DNA of 64,000 bases from Sphaerotilus hippei. Lineage in GTDB: Bacteria; Pseudomonadota; Gammaproteobacteria; Burkholderiales; Burkholderiaceae_C. This document shows positions 8,572 to 17,838 of this stretch, piece by piece. The position numbers were made by a program, and so were the translations under genes. The notes under the pieces were generated by a model. The model searched no databases, was not told the origin of the DNA, and saw nothing but the letters and a program-made list of their open reading frames with translations. The stretch covers positions 62,001 to 126,000 of the forward strand of contig NZ_QJJS01000008.1 of NCBI RefSeq assembly GCF_003201595.1. The letters are read 5' to 3'. The number at the start of each line of letters is the position of its first letter. The stretch's first letter is position 1.

Positions 8572-9531
8572 TCAGGCCGCGGCCATCAGCGCGCCCTCGA
8601 GCGCATCGACGAAACAGGCCGCCACGTCGAAGCCGGTCTGGTCGGTGATCTCCTGGAAGCAGGTCGGGCTGGTGACGTTGATCTCGGTGACGCACGCGCC
8701 GATCACGTCCAGCCCGACCAGCAGCAGGCCACGCGCGGACAGCACCGGCCCCAACTGCTCGGCGATCTCGCGGTCACGCTCGCTCAGCGGGCGGGCCACG
8801 CCCTTGCCGCCGGCCGCCAGGTTGCCGCGGATCTCGCTGCCCTGGGGGATGCGCGCCAGGCAGAACGGCACCGGCACCCCGCCGATGATCAGGATGCGCT
8901 TGTCGCCATCGACGATCTCCGGCAGGAAACGCTGCACCATCACCGTGGCCTGGCCATGCTGGTTCAGCGTCTCGATGATGGAGCCCAGGTTCAGCCCGTC
9001 GGCCCCGACCCGGAAGATGCCCATGCCGCCCATGCCGTCGAGGGGCTTGAGGATGATGTCGCCATGCTCGGCATGGAAGGCGCGGATCGCGTCGGCCTCG
9101 CGCGTCACCAGCGTGGGCGCGATCACGTCCGCAAACTCCATGATCGCCAGCTTCTCCGGGTGGTCACGCAGCGCCTGGGGCCGGTTGAACACCCGGGCGC
9201 CCTCACGCTCGGCCTGCTGCAGCAGATGGGTCGCGTAGATGAACTCCGGATCGAACGGCGGATCCTTGCGCATCAGCACCGCATCCGTGTCCGCCAGCGC
9301 CAGCTCGGCGGTGGCCACCACCTCGAACCAGTCGGCCTGCTCCCGCCCGGTCAGGATGATCGTGCGGCAGCGCCTGGCCACCACGCGCCCGCCGCGCACC
9401 CACACCAGGTCCCGGGGCTCGCACACCTGCAGCCGGTGACCACGCCGCGCCGCCTCGCGCATCATCGCGAAGGTGGAATCCTTGCTGGTCTTGAACGTCT
9501 CGATCGGATCGGCAACAAAGAGCAGGTTCAT
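8572..9531 (-). CDS. gshB: Glutathione synthetase
   Basis: A 319-residue ATP-grasp ligase joining glycine to gamma-glutamylcysteine, the second step of glutathione synthesis in the cytoplasm. The N-terminal MNLLFVADPIE, the FNRPQALRDHPEKL segment, the ATP-grasp stretch DIILKPLDGMGGMGIF, and the metal site EINVTSPTC near the end all match the family. I chose the ATG at 9531 because it gives the standard N-terminus; a longer in-frame reading adds 19 unlikely residues. It is likely monocistronic: the neighbours on both sides are more than 100 bases away or convergent. Confidence 0.96.
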   Translation of the reverse strand: MNLLFVADPIETFKTSKDSTFAMMREAARRGHRLQVCEPRDLVWVRGGRVVARRCRTIILTGREQADWFEVVATAELALADTDAVLMRKDPPFDPEFIYATHLLQQAEREGARVFNRPQALRDHPEKLAIMEFADVIAPTLVTREADAIRAFHAEHGDIILKPLDGMGGMGIFRVGADGLNLGSIIETLNQHGQATVMVQRFLPEIVDGDKRILIIGGVPVPFCLARIPQGSEIRGNLAAGGKGVARPLSERDREIAEQLGPVLSARGLLLVGLDVIGACVTEINVTSPTCFQEITDQTGFDVAACFVDALEGALMAAA

Positions 9532-9667
9532 GATCGTCGGGCCGTCCGGGCGGCCGGTGTCTGGGTGGAATGAGGGGCAGTGTTGCACAGGCCACCGGAT
9601 CCTGCCGACCCGCCCGGCCCGGCCCCTGGCACGTCAGGTGCCGACGACCGCACGACCGGCGGCGGGC

Positions 9668-10852
9668 TCAGCCCGCCGCCCGGGCGCTGCGGGCCTGGGC
9701 GAAGACCACGCAGACCGTGCCGGCGACCACGCCCCAGAAGGCCGAGCCGATGCCGGCCATCGACAGGCCGCTGAGCGTGACCAGGAAGGTGACCAGCGCG
9801 GGTTCGCGCCAGCGCAGGTCGGCCATCGCGACCCCGAGGCCCCCGCCGATGGTGCCCAGCAGCGCGAAGCCGGCCACCGCCAGCACCATGGCCTTCGGGA
9901 AGGCGCCGAGCAGGCCCGCGACGGCCCCGGCGACCAGGCCGACCGCCAGGTAGAACACGCCGGCCATGACGGCCGAGGGCCAGCGCCGGGCCGGATCCTC
10001 GTGGGCCTCGCGGCCCATGCAGATCGCCGCGGTGATCGCGGCGAGGTTGAGCGCATAACCGCCGAACGGGGCCAGCAGCAGCGTGGCCAGGCCGGTGGTG
10101 GCGATGACCGGCGAGACCGGCGTGTCGTAGCCGGCCGCGCGCTGGGCGGCCACGCCGGGCAGGTTCTGCGAGGCCATGGTGACGACGAACAGCGGCAGCG
10201 CGACGCCGAACAGGCCCCGCAGCGTGAACTCGGGCGAGGTCCAGACCGGCGTGCCCAGGCGCCAGTCGACCGCGTCGAGGTGCATCTGGCCGAGCGCGGC
10301 GGCCACGACCAGGCCGACCGCCAGCACGCCGGGCACCGCATAACGCGGCCACAGCCGGCGGCCGAGCAGGTAGGACAGGAACATGGCACCGACCAGCACC
10401 GGGTTGCCCGGCATGGCACCGAAGGCATCGAGCGCAAAACGCGCCAGCACGCCCGCCAGCAGCCCGGCGGCCAGCGGCTGCGGGATGCGGTCCATGACCC
10501 GCGCGAACAGACCGGTCGCCCCGGCCAGCGTGATCAGCACGGCGCAGACGACAAAACCCCCGAGCGCCTCGGGCAGGCTCACGCCGGCCGCGGCGCTGAC
10601 GAGCATCGCCCCGCCGGGGGTGGACCAGGCGGTCAGCACCGGGCGGCGGTACCACAGGCTCAGGCCGATGCTGGTCAGCCCGGTGCCCACGCAGATGGCC
10701 CAGATCCAGGAGGTGACCTGGGCCGGCGTGGCGCCCAGCGCCTGCGCCGCCTGGAAGACGACCACGATCGAGCTGGTGACCCCGACCAGCATGGCCACGA
10801 AGCCGGCCACGACGGCCGACAGCGACAGGTCGCGCCAGAACAGCCGGCGCAT
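9668..10852 (-). CDS. BenE-family benzoate/H+ symporter-like transporter
   Basis: A 394-residue polytopic protein with about twelve hydrophobic helices. It matches BenE-type transporters, with a WSTPGGAML segment in the second helix pair, an MPGNPVLVGA stretch and NLPGVAAQRAAGY followed by PFGGYALNLAAI. The family is annotated as benzoate-proton symporters, but many members have no aromatic degradation genes nearby, as here, so the substrate is open. Its ATG overlaps the amgK stop (ATGA, 10849-10852), so it is co-translated with amgK in the slot that murU occupies in pseudomonads. Confidence 0.85.
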   Translation of the reverse strand: MRRLFWRDLSLSAVVAGFVAMLVGVTSSIVVVFQAAQALGATPAQVTSWIWAICVGTGLTSIGLSLWYRRPVLTAWSTPGGAMLVSAAAGVSLPEALGGFVVCAVLITLAGATGLFARVMDRIPQPLAAGLLAGVLARFALDAFGAMPGNPVLVGAMFLSYLLGRRLWPRYAVPGVLAVGLVVAAALGQMHLDAVDWRLGTPVWTSPEFTLRGLFGVALPLFVVTMASQNLPGVAAQRAAGYDTPVSPVIATTGLATLLLAPFGGYALNLAAITAAICMGREAHEDPARRWPSAVMAGVFYLAVGLVAGAVAGLLGAFPKAMVLAVAGFALLGTIGGGLGVAMADLRWREPALVTFLVTLSGLSMAGIGSAFWGVVAGTVCVVFAQARSARAAG

Positions 10853-11904
10853 CAGAAGGTGTAGCCGAACTTGACCTCGACGTTCTCGATGTGCTCGAGC
10901 AGGCGCGACAGCGGCCGCAGCACCGAGTAGCGCGAGGCGACGTGGTGGGCGTAGCGCCAGACCAGCGGGAGGTCCTTGAGGTAGCCGTCCTTGCCGTCGC
11001 GGTGGTTCAGGCGCGCGAAGATGCCGAGCACCTTCAGGTGGCGCTGCAGGCCCATCCATTCAAAATCGCGCCAGAAGGTGCCGAAGTCGTCGCCCACGGG
11101 CAGCCCGGCCTTGCGGGCCCGTTCCCAGTAGCGGGCTGCCCAATCGATCTGGATCGCCTCGTCCCACTCGATGTAGGCATCCCGCAGCAGCGAGGCCAGG
11201 TCGTAGGTGACGGGGCCGCGCACGGCATCCTGGAAGTCGAGCACGCCAGGCGCACCGCCGGTCACCATCAGGTTGCGGCTGTGGAAATCGCGGTGCACCA
11301 GCACGGTCGGCTGCACCTCGCAGACCTTGATGATGAGCTCGAAGGCGTCCTCGAGCAGCTGGCGCTGCGTGTCGTCGAGGGTGACGCCGCGGTGGCGGTG
11401 GACGTACCACTCGGGGAACAGGTCGAGCTCGCGCCGCAGCAGGGCGCGGTCGTAGGCGGGCACCGAGGTCGCCTCGATCCGCTGGAGCTGGATCAGGGAT
11501 TCGAGCGCCGAGTGGTAGAGCCCGTCGACCACCTTCAGGCCGTCGCGGCTCGAGAAGTCCTGCGCCTGCAGCTCGGCCAGGAAGGTGCGGCTGCCCAGAT
11601 CGCTCAGCAGCAGGAAGCCCTGCGCCTCGTCCCGGGCCAGCACCTCGGGTGCGTTCAGGCCGCCGTCGCGCAGCAGCGCGGCCACCTGCACGAACGGACG
11701 GCAGTCCTCGTGGCCGGGCGGCGCGTCCATGATGATGAAGGAGCCGCCCTCGCGGCCGTCGACGCGGAAATAGCGCCGGAAGCTGGCGTCGGCGCTGGCG
11801 GGGCGCACGCTGGACGGCTCGAGCCGGTGCGGGCCGGCCTGTTCACCCAGCCACTGTTGAAAGGCTCGCTGGCGGGCGCCATCGGCCCAGAGGATGTCTG
11901 ACAC
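10852..11904 (-). CDS. amgK: Aminoglycoside-phosphotransferase-fold kinase, AmgK-like anomeric MurNAc/GlcNAc kinase
   Basis: A 350-residue kinase of the APH fold with catalytic HRDFHSRNLMV and metal-binding LDFQDAVRGPVTYDL. AmgK phosphorylates MurNAc and GlcNAc at the anomeric position in peptidoglycan recycling, bypassing de novo UDP-MurNAc synthesis. Position supports the call: it is divergent from lptD, the arrangement known for amgK in pseudomonads and betaproteobacteria. The start is GTG (GTG TCA GAC). The nucleotidyltransferase gene murU, usual next partner, is not here; a BenE-like transporter gene takes its place. Confidence 0.85.
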   Translation of the reverse strand: MSDILWADGARQRAFQQWLGEQAGPHRLEPSSVRPASADASFRRYFRVDGREGGSFIIMDAPPGHEDCRPFVQVAALLRDGGLNAPEVLARDEAQGFLLLSDLGSRTFLAELQAQDFSSRDGLKVVDGLYHSALESLIQLQRIEATSVPAYDRALLRRELDLFPEWYVHRHRGVTLDDTQRQLLEDAFELIIKVCEVQPTVLVHRDFHSRNLMVTGGAPGVLDFQDAVRGPVTYDLASLLRDAYIEWDEAIQIDWAARYWERARKAGLPVGDDFGTFWRDFEWMGLQRHLKVLGIFARLNHRDGKDGYLKDLPLVWRYAHHVASRYSVLRPLSRLLEHIENVEVKFGYTF

Positions 11905-11978
11905 GGCTTGTGGTCCTGCCCATGAAATAATCGATCGATTCTAGCGAGCGCCGCTCGCGGCCCCTGCCCGTCCGATTC

Positions 11979-14516
11979 GTGCCCCACACCCTGCCTGCCC
12001 GCTTGCGCACCCCGGCGATCGCCGCCATGGCGCCGACGCCCCCGCTGACCCCCCTGTCGCTGGTCCTGCTGATGGCCTGGCCGCTGCTGGCCACGCCCGC
12101 CCGGGCGGCCGATCCGGCCGAACCGTCGGCTGCCTCGACGGGTCTGCGGGCCGCAGCCCCGGCCGGTCTGTGCCGCCCGGTCACGCGGGGCAAGACCCGA
12201 CCGGCGACCGGCAGCAGCGTGCAGGCCGGCCGCAACAACACCGGCGAGCTGGAGCTGGAAGCCGACCAGGTGCGCGGGCGCATCGGCGAGCAGCTGCTGG
12301 CCGAGGGTCATGTGCAGCTGCGCCGGGGCGTGCTGTCGCTGGAGGCCGACCAGCTCGAATACACCCAGGCCAGCGACCTGGCCCGGGCCACCGGCTCGGT
12401 GCACCTGCGCCGCGGCGACGACGTGTTCACCGGACCGGAGCTGGCGCTGGACACGACCCGGCTGGAGGGCCATTTCGACCGGCCGACCTACCGCTTCGGC
12501 CGCACCGATGCAGGCGGGCAGGCCGAGCGCATCGACTTCCTGGGCGCCAACCGCATGGCGGTGACCGGCGCGACCTACAGCAGCTGCGAGCCGAGCGAAG
12601 GCGAGACGCTGCCCTGGGTGCTGAGCAGCCGCCGCGTGCGCCTGGACTTCGACGCCAACGAGGGCATCGCCGAGGATGCGGTGCTGCGCTTCTACGGCGT
12701 GCCCATCCTCGCCGCCCCGGTGCTGAGCTTCCCGGTCACCGACGAGCGCAAGTCGGGCTGGCTGCCACCCACGATCGGCACGACCAGCTCGTCGGGCCTC
12801 GAGGTGTCGGTGCCCTACTACTGGAACATCGCGCCCCAGTACGACGCCACGATCACGCCGACGATGTCGTACAAGCGCGGCCCGGGCGTGGATGCCGAGG
12901 TCCGCTACCTGCAGCCCGGCTGGAGCGGCGAACTGGGCTTCTACGCCTTGCCCGACGACCGGGTGGCCGACCGCGAGCGCTGGGCCTGGCGCGCGCAGCA
13001 CCGCGGCCAGATCGGCCCGGACATCGACTACCAGATCGGCGGCCTGCGGGTCTCGGACGACAACTACTACACCGACGACCTGCGGGGCGCGGACTTCCTG
13101 ACCCCGCGGCTGCTGCCCACCCGGGCCCAGGCCCAGCGCCGCAGCAGCCTGCGCCTGGGTGGCGCCGAGGTGGAGCAGACGATCTACGCCCAGGTGCACA
13201 CCTGGCAGCTGCTGCAGGACCGCTCCGACAGCACGCTGGTGACCACCCCCTACCGGCGCCAGCCCCAGGTCGGCGCCCGCTGGCGCACGGTCGACGGCCC
13301 GCTCGACTGGAGCCTGCAGACCGAGGCCAGCCGCTTCACCAATGCCGACACCTCGCTGATCTCCGGCGACCGGGTGCACCTGCAGGGCAGCGTCGCCTGG
13401 CCGCTGGGCGACGGCGGCTGGAGCCTGACGCCACGGCTGGCCTTCAACGCCGCCAGCTACCAGACCGACACCGCCATGTCCGACGGCCTGCGCTCGCGCA
13501 GCCGCTTCATCCCGACCTTCACGCTCGACAGCCGCTGGACCTTCGAACGCCCGACCGAGGCCTTCGGACGGGCGCTGACGCAGACGCTCGAACCCCGGCT
13601 GCGCTACGTGAAGACCCCTTACCGCGACCAGTCGACGCTGCCCAACTTCGACAGCGCCGGACTGGACTTCAACACCGACTCGGTCTTCGCCGACAACAGC
13701 TTCTCCGGCACCGACCGCATCTCGGACGCCCACCAGATCACCGCCGGGGCGAGCACCCGCTTCCTGGCCAGCGACACCGGCGGCGAGCTGGCCCGCTTCA
13801 CGGTCGCCCAGCGCTTCCTGCTGTCGGACCAGCAGATCACGCCCGAAGGCACGCCGCAGACCCGCCGCTTCTCCGACCTGCTGCTGCAGGCCTCGACCAG
13901 CGCGCTGCGCAACCTGAACCTCGACGGCATCGTCCAGTACGACACCGATCAGCAACGGGTCAAGCGCACCATCGGCAGCGTGCGCTACACGCCCGGGCCC
14001 TACCAGGCGCTGAGCGCGTCCTATCGCCTGCAGCGTGGCTCCAGCGAGCAGCTCTCGCTGGGCTGGCAATGGCCGCTGGCGGGCTGGGGCACCGGGCGCC
14101 GCACACCCGCGGCCGAGGCCGTGCAGCAGACGTCGACCCTGGCGCTGGACCGCACGCCACGCGGCGGCAATGACTGCAAGGGTGCGCTCTACGGCGTCGG
14201 CTGGGTCGACTACAGCCTGCGCGACCAGCGGCTGACCAGCACCGTGCTCGGACTGGAATACGATGCCGGCTGCTGGATCGGCCGCCTGGTCGCCCAGCGC
14301 CAGTCGGTGGCCAACAGCTCGTCGAACACCAAGCTGATGCTGCAGATCGAATTTGTCGGCCTGTCGAGGCTGAGCCTGGGCTCGAACCCGCTGTCGTCGT
14401 TCAAGGACAATATCCCCGGCTACCAGATGCTGCGCGACCCGCAAGGTCGCAACGACGTCAGCGACGACATCACCCCCTACAACCGGTCCTTCAAAGGCGT
14501 GAACCTTTTCCCATGA
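11979..14516 (+). CDS. lptD: LPS-assembly outer membrane protein LptD
   Basis: An 845-residue outer membrane barrel that inserts lipopolysaccharide into the outer leaflet together with LptE, also found in this window at 31297. A signal peptide ends near ATPARAADP. An OstA/LptA-like N-domain (about 85-200) precedes the barrel. Four cysteines sit at about 64, 202, 732 and 765, two near the N-terminus and two close together near the C-terminus, the spacing needed for the disulphides of mature LptD. GTG at 11979 is the longest start; an ATG at 12027 also keeps a full signal peptide. The gene is translationally coupled to surA by an ATGA overlap. Confidence 0.95.
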   Translation: MPHTLPARLRTPAIAAMAPTPPLTPLSLVLLMAWPLLATPARAADPAEPSAASTGLRAAAPAGLCRPVTRGKTRPATGSSVQAGRNNTGELELEADQVRGRIGEQLLAEGHVQLRRGVLSLEADQLEYTQASDLARATGSVHLRRGDDVFTGPELALDTTRLEGHFDRPTYRFGRTDAGGQAERIDFLGANRMAVTGATYSSCEPSEGETLPWVLSSRRVRLDFDANEGIAEDAVLRFYGVPILAAPVLSFPVTDERKSGWLPPTIGTTSSSGLEVSVPYYWNIAPQYDATITPTMSYKRGPGVDAEVRYLQPGWSGELGFYALPDDRVADRERWAWRAQHRGQIGPDIDYQIGGLRVSDDNYYTDDLRGADFLTPRLLPTRAQAQRRSSLRLGGAEVEQTIYAQVHTWQLLQDRSDSTLVTTPYRRQPQVGARWRTVDGPLDWSLQTEASRFTNADTSLISGDRVHLQGSVAWPLGDGGWSLTPRLAFNAASYQTDTAMSDGLRSRSRFIPTFTLDSRWTFERPTEAFGRALTQTLEPRLRYVKTPYRDQSTLPNFDSAGLDFNTDSVFADNSFSGTDRISDAHQITAGASTRFLASDTGGELARFTVAQRFLLSDQQITPEGTPQTRRFSDLLLQASTSALRNLNLDGIVQYDTDQQRVKRTIGSVRYTPGPYQALSASYRLQRGSSEQLSLGWQWPLAGWGTGRRTPAAEAVQQTSTLALDRTPRGGNDCKGALYGVGWVDYSLRDQRLTSTVLGLEYDAGCWIGRLVAQRQSVANSSSNTKLMLQIEFVGLSRLSLGSNPLSSFKDNIPGYQMLRDPQGRNDVSDDITPYNRSFKGVNLFP

Positions 14517-15886
14517 CGGTGCTGCTGCCCTTCCTTCGCCGCCACGCGCCCCTGACCGGTCGCGTGCCCGCCACCCCCTGGCGCCGCCTGGGACGACTCG
14601 CCGGCCTGGCCCTCGTGCTGGGTGGCGCCGCCCTGGCCGCTCCGCCGGACGCGCTGGCGCAGCGCCGGGGTGGTGACTACATCGTCGCCGTGGTCAACCA
14701 GGAGCTGGTCACCAACAACGAGGTCCAGCAGCGCATCGCCCGCGCCGAGCAGGAAGCCGAGCGCACCAGCGCCCGCCTGCCTGCACGCAGCGACCTGCAG
14801 CAGCAGATCCTCGACCAGCTGATCGACGAGCGCACCCAGCTGAGCTACGCCCGCGACACCGGCGTCAAGGTCGAGGAGGCCGAGGTCGATCGAGGCCTGG
14901 CCAGCATCGCCTCGCAGAACCAGCTGACGCTCGCGCAACTGCGCGAGCGGCTGCAGAACGAAGGCCTGGACTACTTCCGCTTCCGCAGCAACCTGCGCGA
15001 CCAGATCGCGCTGGACCGGGTGCGCGAGCGTGAGGTGCAGGCCCGCATCCGCATCACCGACACCGACATCGAGAACTGGCTGGCCGAGCAGCGCCAGCGC
15101 TCGGGGGCGGCGACCGAGTACAACCTGGGCCAGATCCTGATCGCCGTGCCGGAGAACGCCACGCCGGCGCAGGTGGCCGAACGGCGCGCCCGCGCGGTGC
15201 AGGCGCTGCAGCGCCTGCGGGCCGGCGAAAGCTTCGGCGCGCTGGTGCGGGAGCTGTCGGACGGCCCCAAGGAGCGCGACGGCTCGCTCGGCCTGCGACG
15301 TGCCGACAAGCTGCCGGACCTGTTCGTCGATGCCGTGCGGCCGCTGCGCACCGGCGAGGTCGCTCCGCAGGTGCTGCGTTCGGGCGCGGGCTTCCATGTG
15401 CTGAAGGTCATCGAGCGGCTCGAGGCCGCGCTGTCGGTCCAGCAGCACCGGGCACGCCACATCCTGCTGCGTCCCGGCCCGCAACTGAGCGAAGCCGCGA
15501 TCGTCAGCCGCCTGCAGGACTACCGGCGCCGCATCACCGCGGGCACCGCCCGCTTCGACGACCTCGCGCGCCGCAACTCCGAGGACGGCAGCGCGGCCAG
15601 CGGCGGCGACCTGGGCTGGGCCGGCCCGGGGCAGTTCGTGCCGGAATTCCAGCGGGTGCTGGAGCAGCTGAACCCCGGCGACCTGTCCGAGCCGGTGGTG
15701 TCGCGTTTCGGCGTGCACCTGATCCAGCTGATGGAGCGGCGGGAGGTGCGGCTGGACGTGCGCGAGCAGCGTGAAGCCGCCCGCAACGCGCTGCGTGAAC
15801 AGAAGTACGAAGAGGCCTACCTCGAATGGGCGCGCGAGCTGCGCGCCCGGGCCTATGTCGAATTGCGCGAACAGCCGGGACAGTGA
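14513..15886 (+). CDS. surA: Periplasmic chaperone / peptidyl-prolyl isomerase SurA
   Basis: A 457-residue periplasmic folding factor for outer membrane proteins. The N-terminus has a basic region and hydrophobic signal segment ending near DALAQRR. A SurA N-domain follows ([14 protein letters not shown]), then two parvulin domains, one from about residue 200 ([11 protein letters not shown]) and one from about 315 (ARHILLRPG). The start ATG overlaps the lptD stop, which ties production of LptD to its own chaperone. Length is slightly above the usual 430 residues because of a long signal region. Confidence 0.95.
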   Translation: MTVLLPFLRRHAPLTGRVPATPWRRLGRLAGLALVLGGAALAAPPDALAQRRGGDYIVAVVNQELVTNNEVQQRIARAEQEAERTSARLPARSDLQQQILDQLIDERTQLSYARDTGVKVEEAEVDRGLASIASQNQLTLAQLRERLQNEGLDYFRFRSNLRDQIALDRVREREVQARIRITDTDIENWLAEQRQRSGAATEYNLGQILIAVPENATPAQVAERRARAVQALQRLRAGESFGALVRELSDGPKERDGSLGLRRADKLPDLFVDAVRPLRTGEVAPQVLRSGAGFHVLKVIERLEAALSVQQHRARHILLRPGPQLSEAAIVSRLQDYRRRITAGTARFDDLARRNSEDGSAASGGDLGWAGPGQFVPEFQRVLEQLNPGDLSEPVVSRFGVHLIQLMERREVRLDVREQREAARNALREQKYEEAYLEWARELRARAYVELREQPGQ

Positions 15887-15893
15887 CCCCCAC

Positions 15894-16685
15894 GTGAAAC
15901 AGCACCTTGCCCGCAAACGTTTCGGCCAGCATTTCCTGACCGACATCGCCATCCTCGAGGACATCGTCCGCGCCATCGACCCGCAGCCGGGAGAGGCGCT
16001 GGTCGAGATCGGACCCGGCCTGGGCGCGATGACCGATCCGGTCGTCGCGCTCAGCCGACAGCTGACCGTGGTCGAGCTCGACCGTGATCTGGCCGCCCGC
16101 CTGCGCAAGCGGCCGGAGCTGTCGGTGGTCGAGTCCGACGTGCTGAAGGTCGATTTCCGCGCCCTGGCCGCGGCGGCCGGGCAGAAGCTGCGCATCATTG
16201 GCAACCTGCCCTACAACATCTCCAGCCCGATCCTGTTCCACCTGCTCGACCAGGTCGACGTCGTGATCGACCAGCATTTCATGCTGCAGAAGGAAGTCGT
16301 CGACCGCATGGCGGCCCGCCCGGGCTGCAAGGATTTCGGCCGCCTGTCGGTGATGCTGCAGTGGCGCTACGACATCGAGGCGCTGTTCGACGTCGGCCCC
16401 GAATGTTTCGATCCGCCACCGCGGGTCGATTCGGCCATCGTGCGCATGCAGCCGCTGGCCCATCCGCCGGAACTCGACAGCCGACGCTTCAGCGAGATGG
16501 TCGCCATCGCCTTCTCGCAGCGCCGCAAGATGCTGCGCAACACGCTGGGCCACTGGATCGAGGCCCAGGGGCTGGACACCGACTTCGACCTGCAGCGCCG
16601 GGCCGAGGAGGTTCCGGTCGAGGACTACGTGGCGCTGGCCCAGCTGGCCGGCCCGATCCCGGCGCCGGAGACGGCCGGACACTGA
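15894..16685 (+). CDS. rsmA: 16S rRNA dimethyladenosine transferase
   Basis: A 263-residue methyltransferase that dimethylates two adjacent adenines near the 3' end of 16S rRNA. It shows KRFGQHFL at the start, the SAM motif [11 protein letters not shown], and the catalytic [10 protein letters not shown]. The start is GTG at 15894, seven bases after the surA stop, which gives the standard N-terminus; longer readings run through surA. In many proteobacteria pdxA lies between surA and rsmA; it is absent here. A hairpin terminator follows about 35 bases after the stop. Confidence 0.96.
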   Translation: MKQHLARKRFGQHFLTDIAILEDIVRAIDPQPGEALVEIGPGLGAMTDPVVALSRQLTVVELDRDLAARLRKRPELSVVESDVLKVDFRALAAAAGQKLRIIGNLPYNISSPILFHLLDQVDVVIDQHFMLQKEVVDRMAARPGCKDFGRLSVMLQWRYDIEALFDVGPECFDPPPRVDSAIVRMQPLAHPPELDSRRFSEMVAIAFSQRRKMLRNTLGHWIEAQGLDTDFDLQRRAEEVPVEDYVALAQLAGPIPAPETAGH

Positions 16686-16715
16686 CTCCTGCGATCTGCA
16701 GACCGGCCGCACACG

Positions 16716-16750
16716 AAAAACGGCCCGCCGAGGCGGGCCGTTCGTTCGTT
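16716..16750. terminator. Bidirectional intrinsic terminator after rsmA
   Basis: The arms cggcccgc (16721-16728) and gcgggccg (16733-16740) form an eight-base-pair GC stem with a four-base loop. Rightward it is followed by a T-rich ttcgttcgtt. Leftward it is followed by five T (16716-16720 on the minus strand), a classical tract. It can therefore end both the lptD-surA-rsmA transcript and the leftward RNase/barstar transcript. Confidence 0.8.
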
Positions 16751-16808
16751 CAGAGGTTCGACGCCAGATCCTGCGGCACCCCGGACCCGGGTGGCCGCCT
16801 GATCCTGC

Positions 16809-16994
16809 TCACGCCGCCGCGAGTGCCGCGGTGTCGAAGGCGCTGCTCATCACCGGCATGTGCGGTGCAAAAGCCGGCGCGGCGTTCTTGGTCGGCTTCG
16901 GTGCCGGCTTGACCGGCTGCTCGACCTGGGCTCCATCAGCCCGCTCCCATTGCCCTTGGTCCTGGGAGCGGGCTACTGAAAAGAATAGAAACAT
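16809..16994 (-). pseudogene. Orphan coding-like tail downstream of barstar (possible gene remnant)
   Basis: This leftward frame of 61 codons ends in a low-complexity but protein-like sequence (PVKPAPKPTKNAAPAF, then MPVMSSAFDTAALAAA) and a TGA. Its first third is merely barstar read out of frame and through the hairpin at 16938-16974, so the whole frame is not a real gene. The last 40 or so codons resemble the C-terminal linker and tail of a larger alanine/proline-rich protein whose 5' part may have been replaced by the RNase/barstar cassette. I do not recognise the parent family, and the region may simply be non-coding. Confidence 0.25.
16938..16974. repeat. Perfect 12-bp inverted repeat at the barstar stop codon
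   Basis: The arms agcccgctccca (16938-16949) and tgggagcgggct (16963-16974) are perfectly complementary with a 13-base loop. The right arm overlaps the barstar stop codon (16973-16975). There is no following T tract, so it may be a 3'-end stabilising or attenuating hairpin rather than an intrinsic terminator; the terminator at 16716 would end the transcript. Confidence 0.75.
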
Positions 16995-17368
16995 CGGAAG
17001 GGTATCTTGCGTTCCCCCCAGAAGTCGGCCGCGTCACGGAACACGTCGAGCAGCTGCTCGCGCCCTTCACGATCGAACTTGGCGTTGTCAGGCAGCTGCT
17101 CGAGCACGACGATGAAACCCTGCTGCACCCCCGACTTGTTGACCGTGTCGGTCATGCAGTCGTAGAGCGCATCCAGGTTCTTGCCGAAGTGGGCAGGGAA
17201 CAGGAAGGCCTCGGCAATGCCTTCGAGCACGTCCTGCTTGGTCTGTGCGTCGGACAGGTTGGCGTAGAGAAAGTGATGGCCCATGTCTCGGGCGGCGTCC
17301 AGCAGGTCATCCACGCGGAACGCGCGGATCGCCTGGACGATGTTGGGTCGGACAGTCTGCAAAAGCAT
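16973..17368 (-). CDS. Barstar-family ribonuclease inhibitor
   Basis: A 131-residue cytoplasmic protein of the barstar family, with the conserved core FPAHFGKNLDALYDCMTD at about 65-82 and the closing strand IPFRCFYSF. Barstar proteins bind tightly to barnase-type RNases and block them in the cytoplasm before secretion. It is longer than Bacillus barstar (about 90 residues), as is usual for proteobacterial members. The ATG at 17368 follows AAGGGA. It lies 35 bases after the barnase-family RNase gene on the same strand, the expected enzyme/inhibitor arrangement. Confidence 0.92.
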   Translation of the reverse strand: MLLQTVRPNIVQAIRAFRVDDLLDAARDMGHHFLYANLSDAQTKQDVLEGIAEAFLFPAHFGKNLDALYDCMTDTVNKSGVQQGFIVVLEQLPDNAKFDREGREQLLDVFRDAADFWGERKIPFRCFYSFQ

Positions 17369-17403
17369 GGTGGTCCCTTGGGGCTCTTCAATCCTCGTCG
17401 GAA

Positions 17404-17838
17404 TCATGGCGCGATGCGGCGGAAGCTCGCGTAATGGTCCTGCGTGTAATAACAGATGTCGGGAGCCGTGGCCTGTCGTCCGCCGCAGACGATGCGCCTG
17501 GCTCCCCGATCCCGGGATCTTGGGGTCTTCACGGTATATTCCAAGTAGTAGCCTCGACGCTGCTTCGGAAGCAGCCGTTCCCGGTTGCCGAAGACGCTGC
17601 CATCCTTGTCCCGGTAAGGGAAGGGTCCGCCGGCCAGGATCAGCTCGTGCGTGCGCTGCGCCTCCACCGGCAACGCGCTCAATGCGACCGCGTCGAGGGG
17701 CTGTGACTCTTCCCGGGCCTGCACAGTTCCCGCGGCCAGCCAGAACAGGACCACCAGCACGAACAGCTGCAGCCACTGGCCAGGCCAGAGGAAACGACCG
17801 CCGGTGTGACGGGTCGACAGGGCGATCCATTTGTTCAT
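17404..17838 (-). CDS. Secreted barnase/RNase Sa-family ribonuclease
   Basis: A 144-residue guanyl-specific RNase of the N1/T1/barnase family with a cleavable signal sequence (hydrophobic WLQLFVLVVLFWL, cut near TVQARE). The mature part shows the family signature GYYLEYTVKTP with the general base E100, then RGARRIVCG with R111 and R115, then YYTQDHYASF with H135. These match, as I remember it, Glu54, Arg65, Arg69 and His85 of RNase Sa. The nuclease would act outside the cell or be released into the periplasm, with the downstream barstar protecting the producer. ATG at 17838 is chosen because it begins the signal peptide. Confidence 0.92.
   Translation of the reverse strand: MNKWIALSTRHTGGRFLWPGQWLQLFVLVVLFWLAAGTVQAREESQPLDAVALSALPVEAQRTHELILAGGPFPYRDKDGSVFGNRERLLPKQRRGYYLEYTVKTPRSRDRGARRIVCGGRQATAPDICYYTQDHYASFRRIAP

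Noticed and set aside
11655-14444. A 929-codon minus-strand frame opposite lptD
   Set aside because: LptD on the plus strand has a signal peptide, conserved cysteines and beta-strand pattern; the reverse frame does not.
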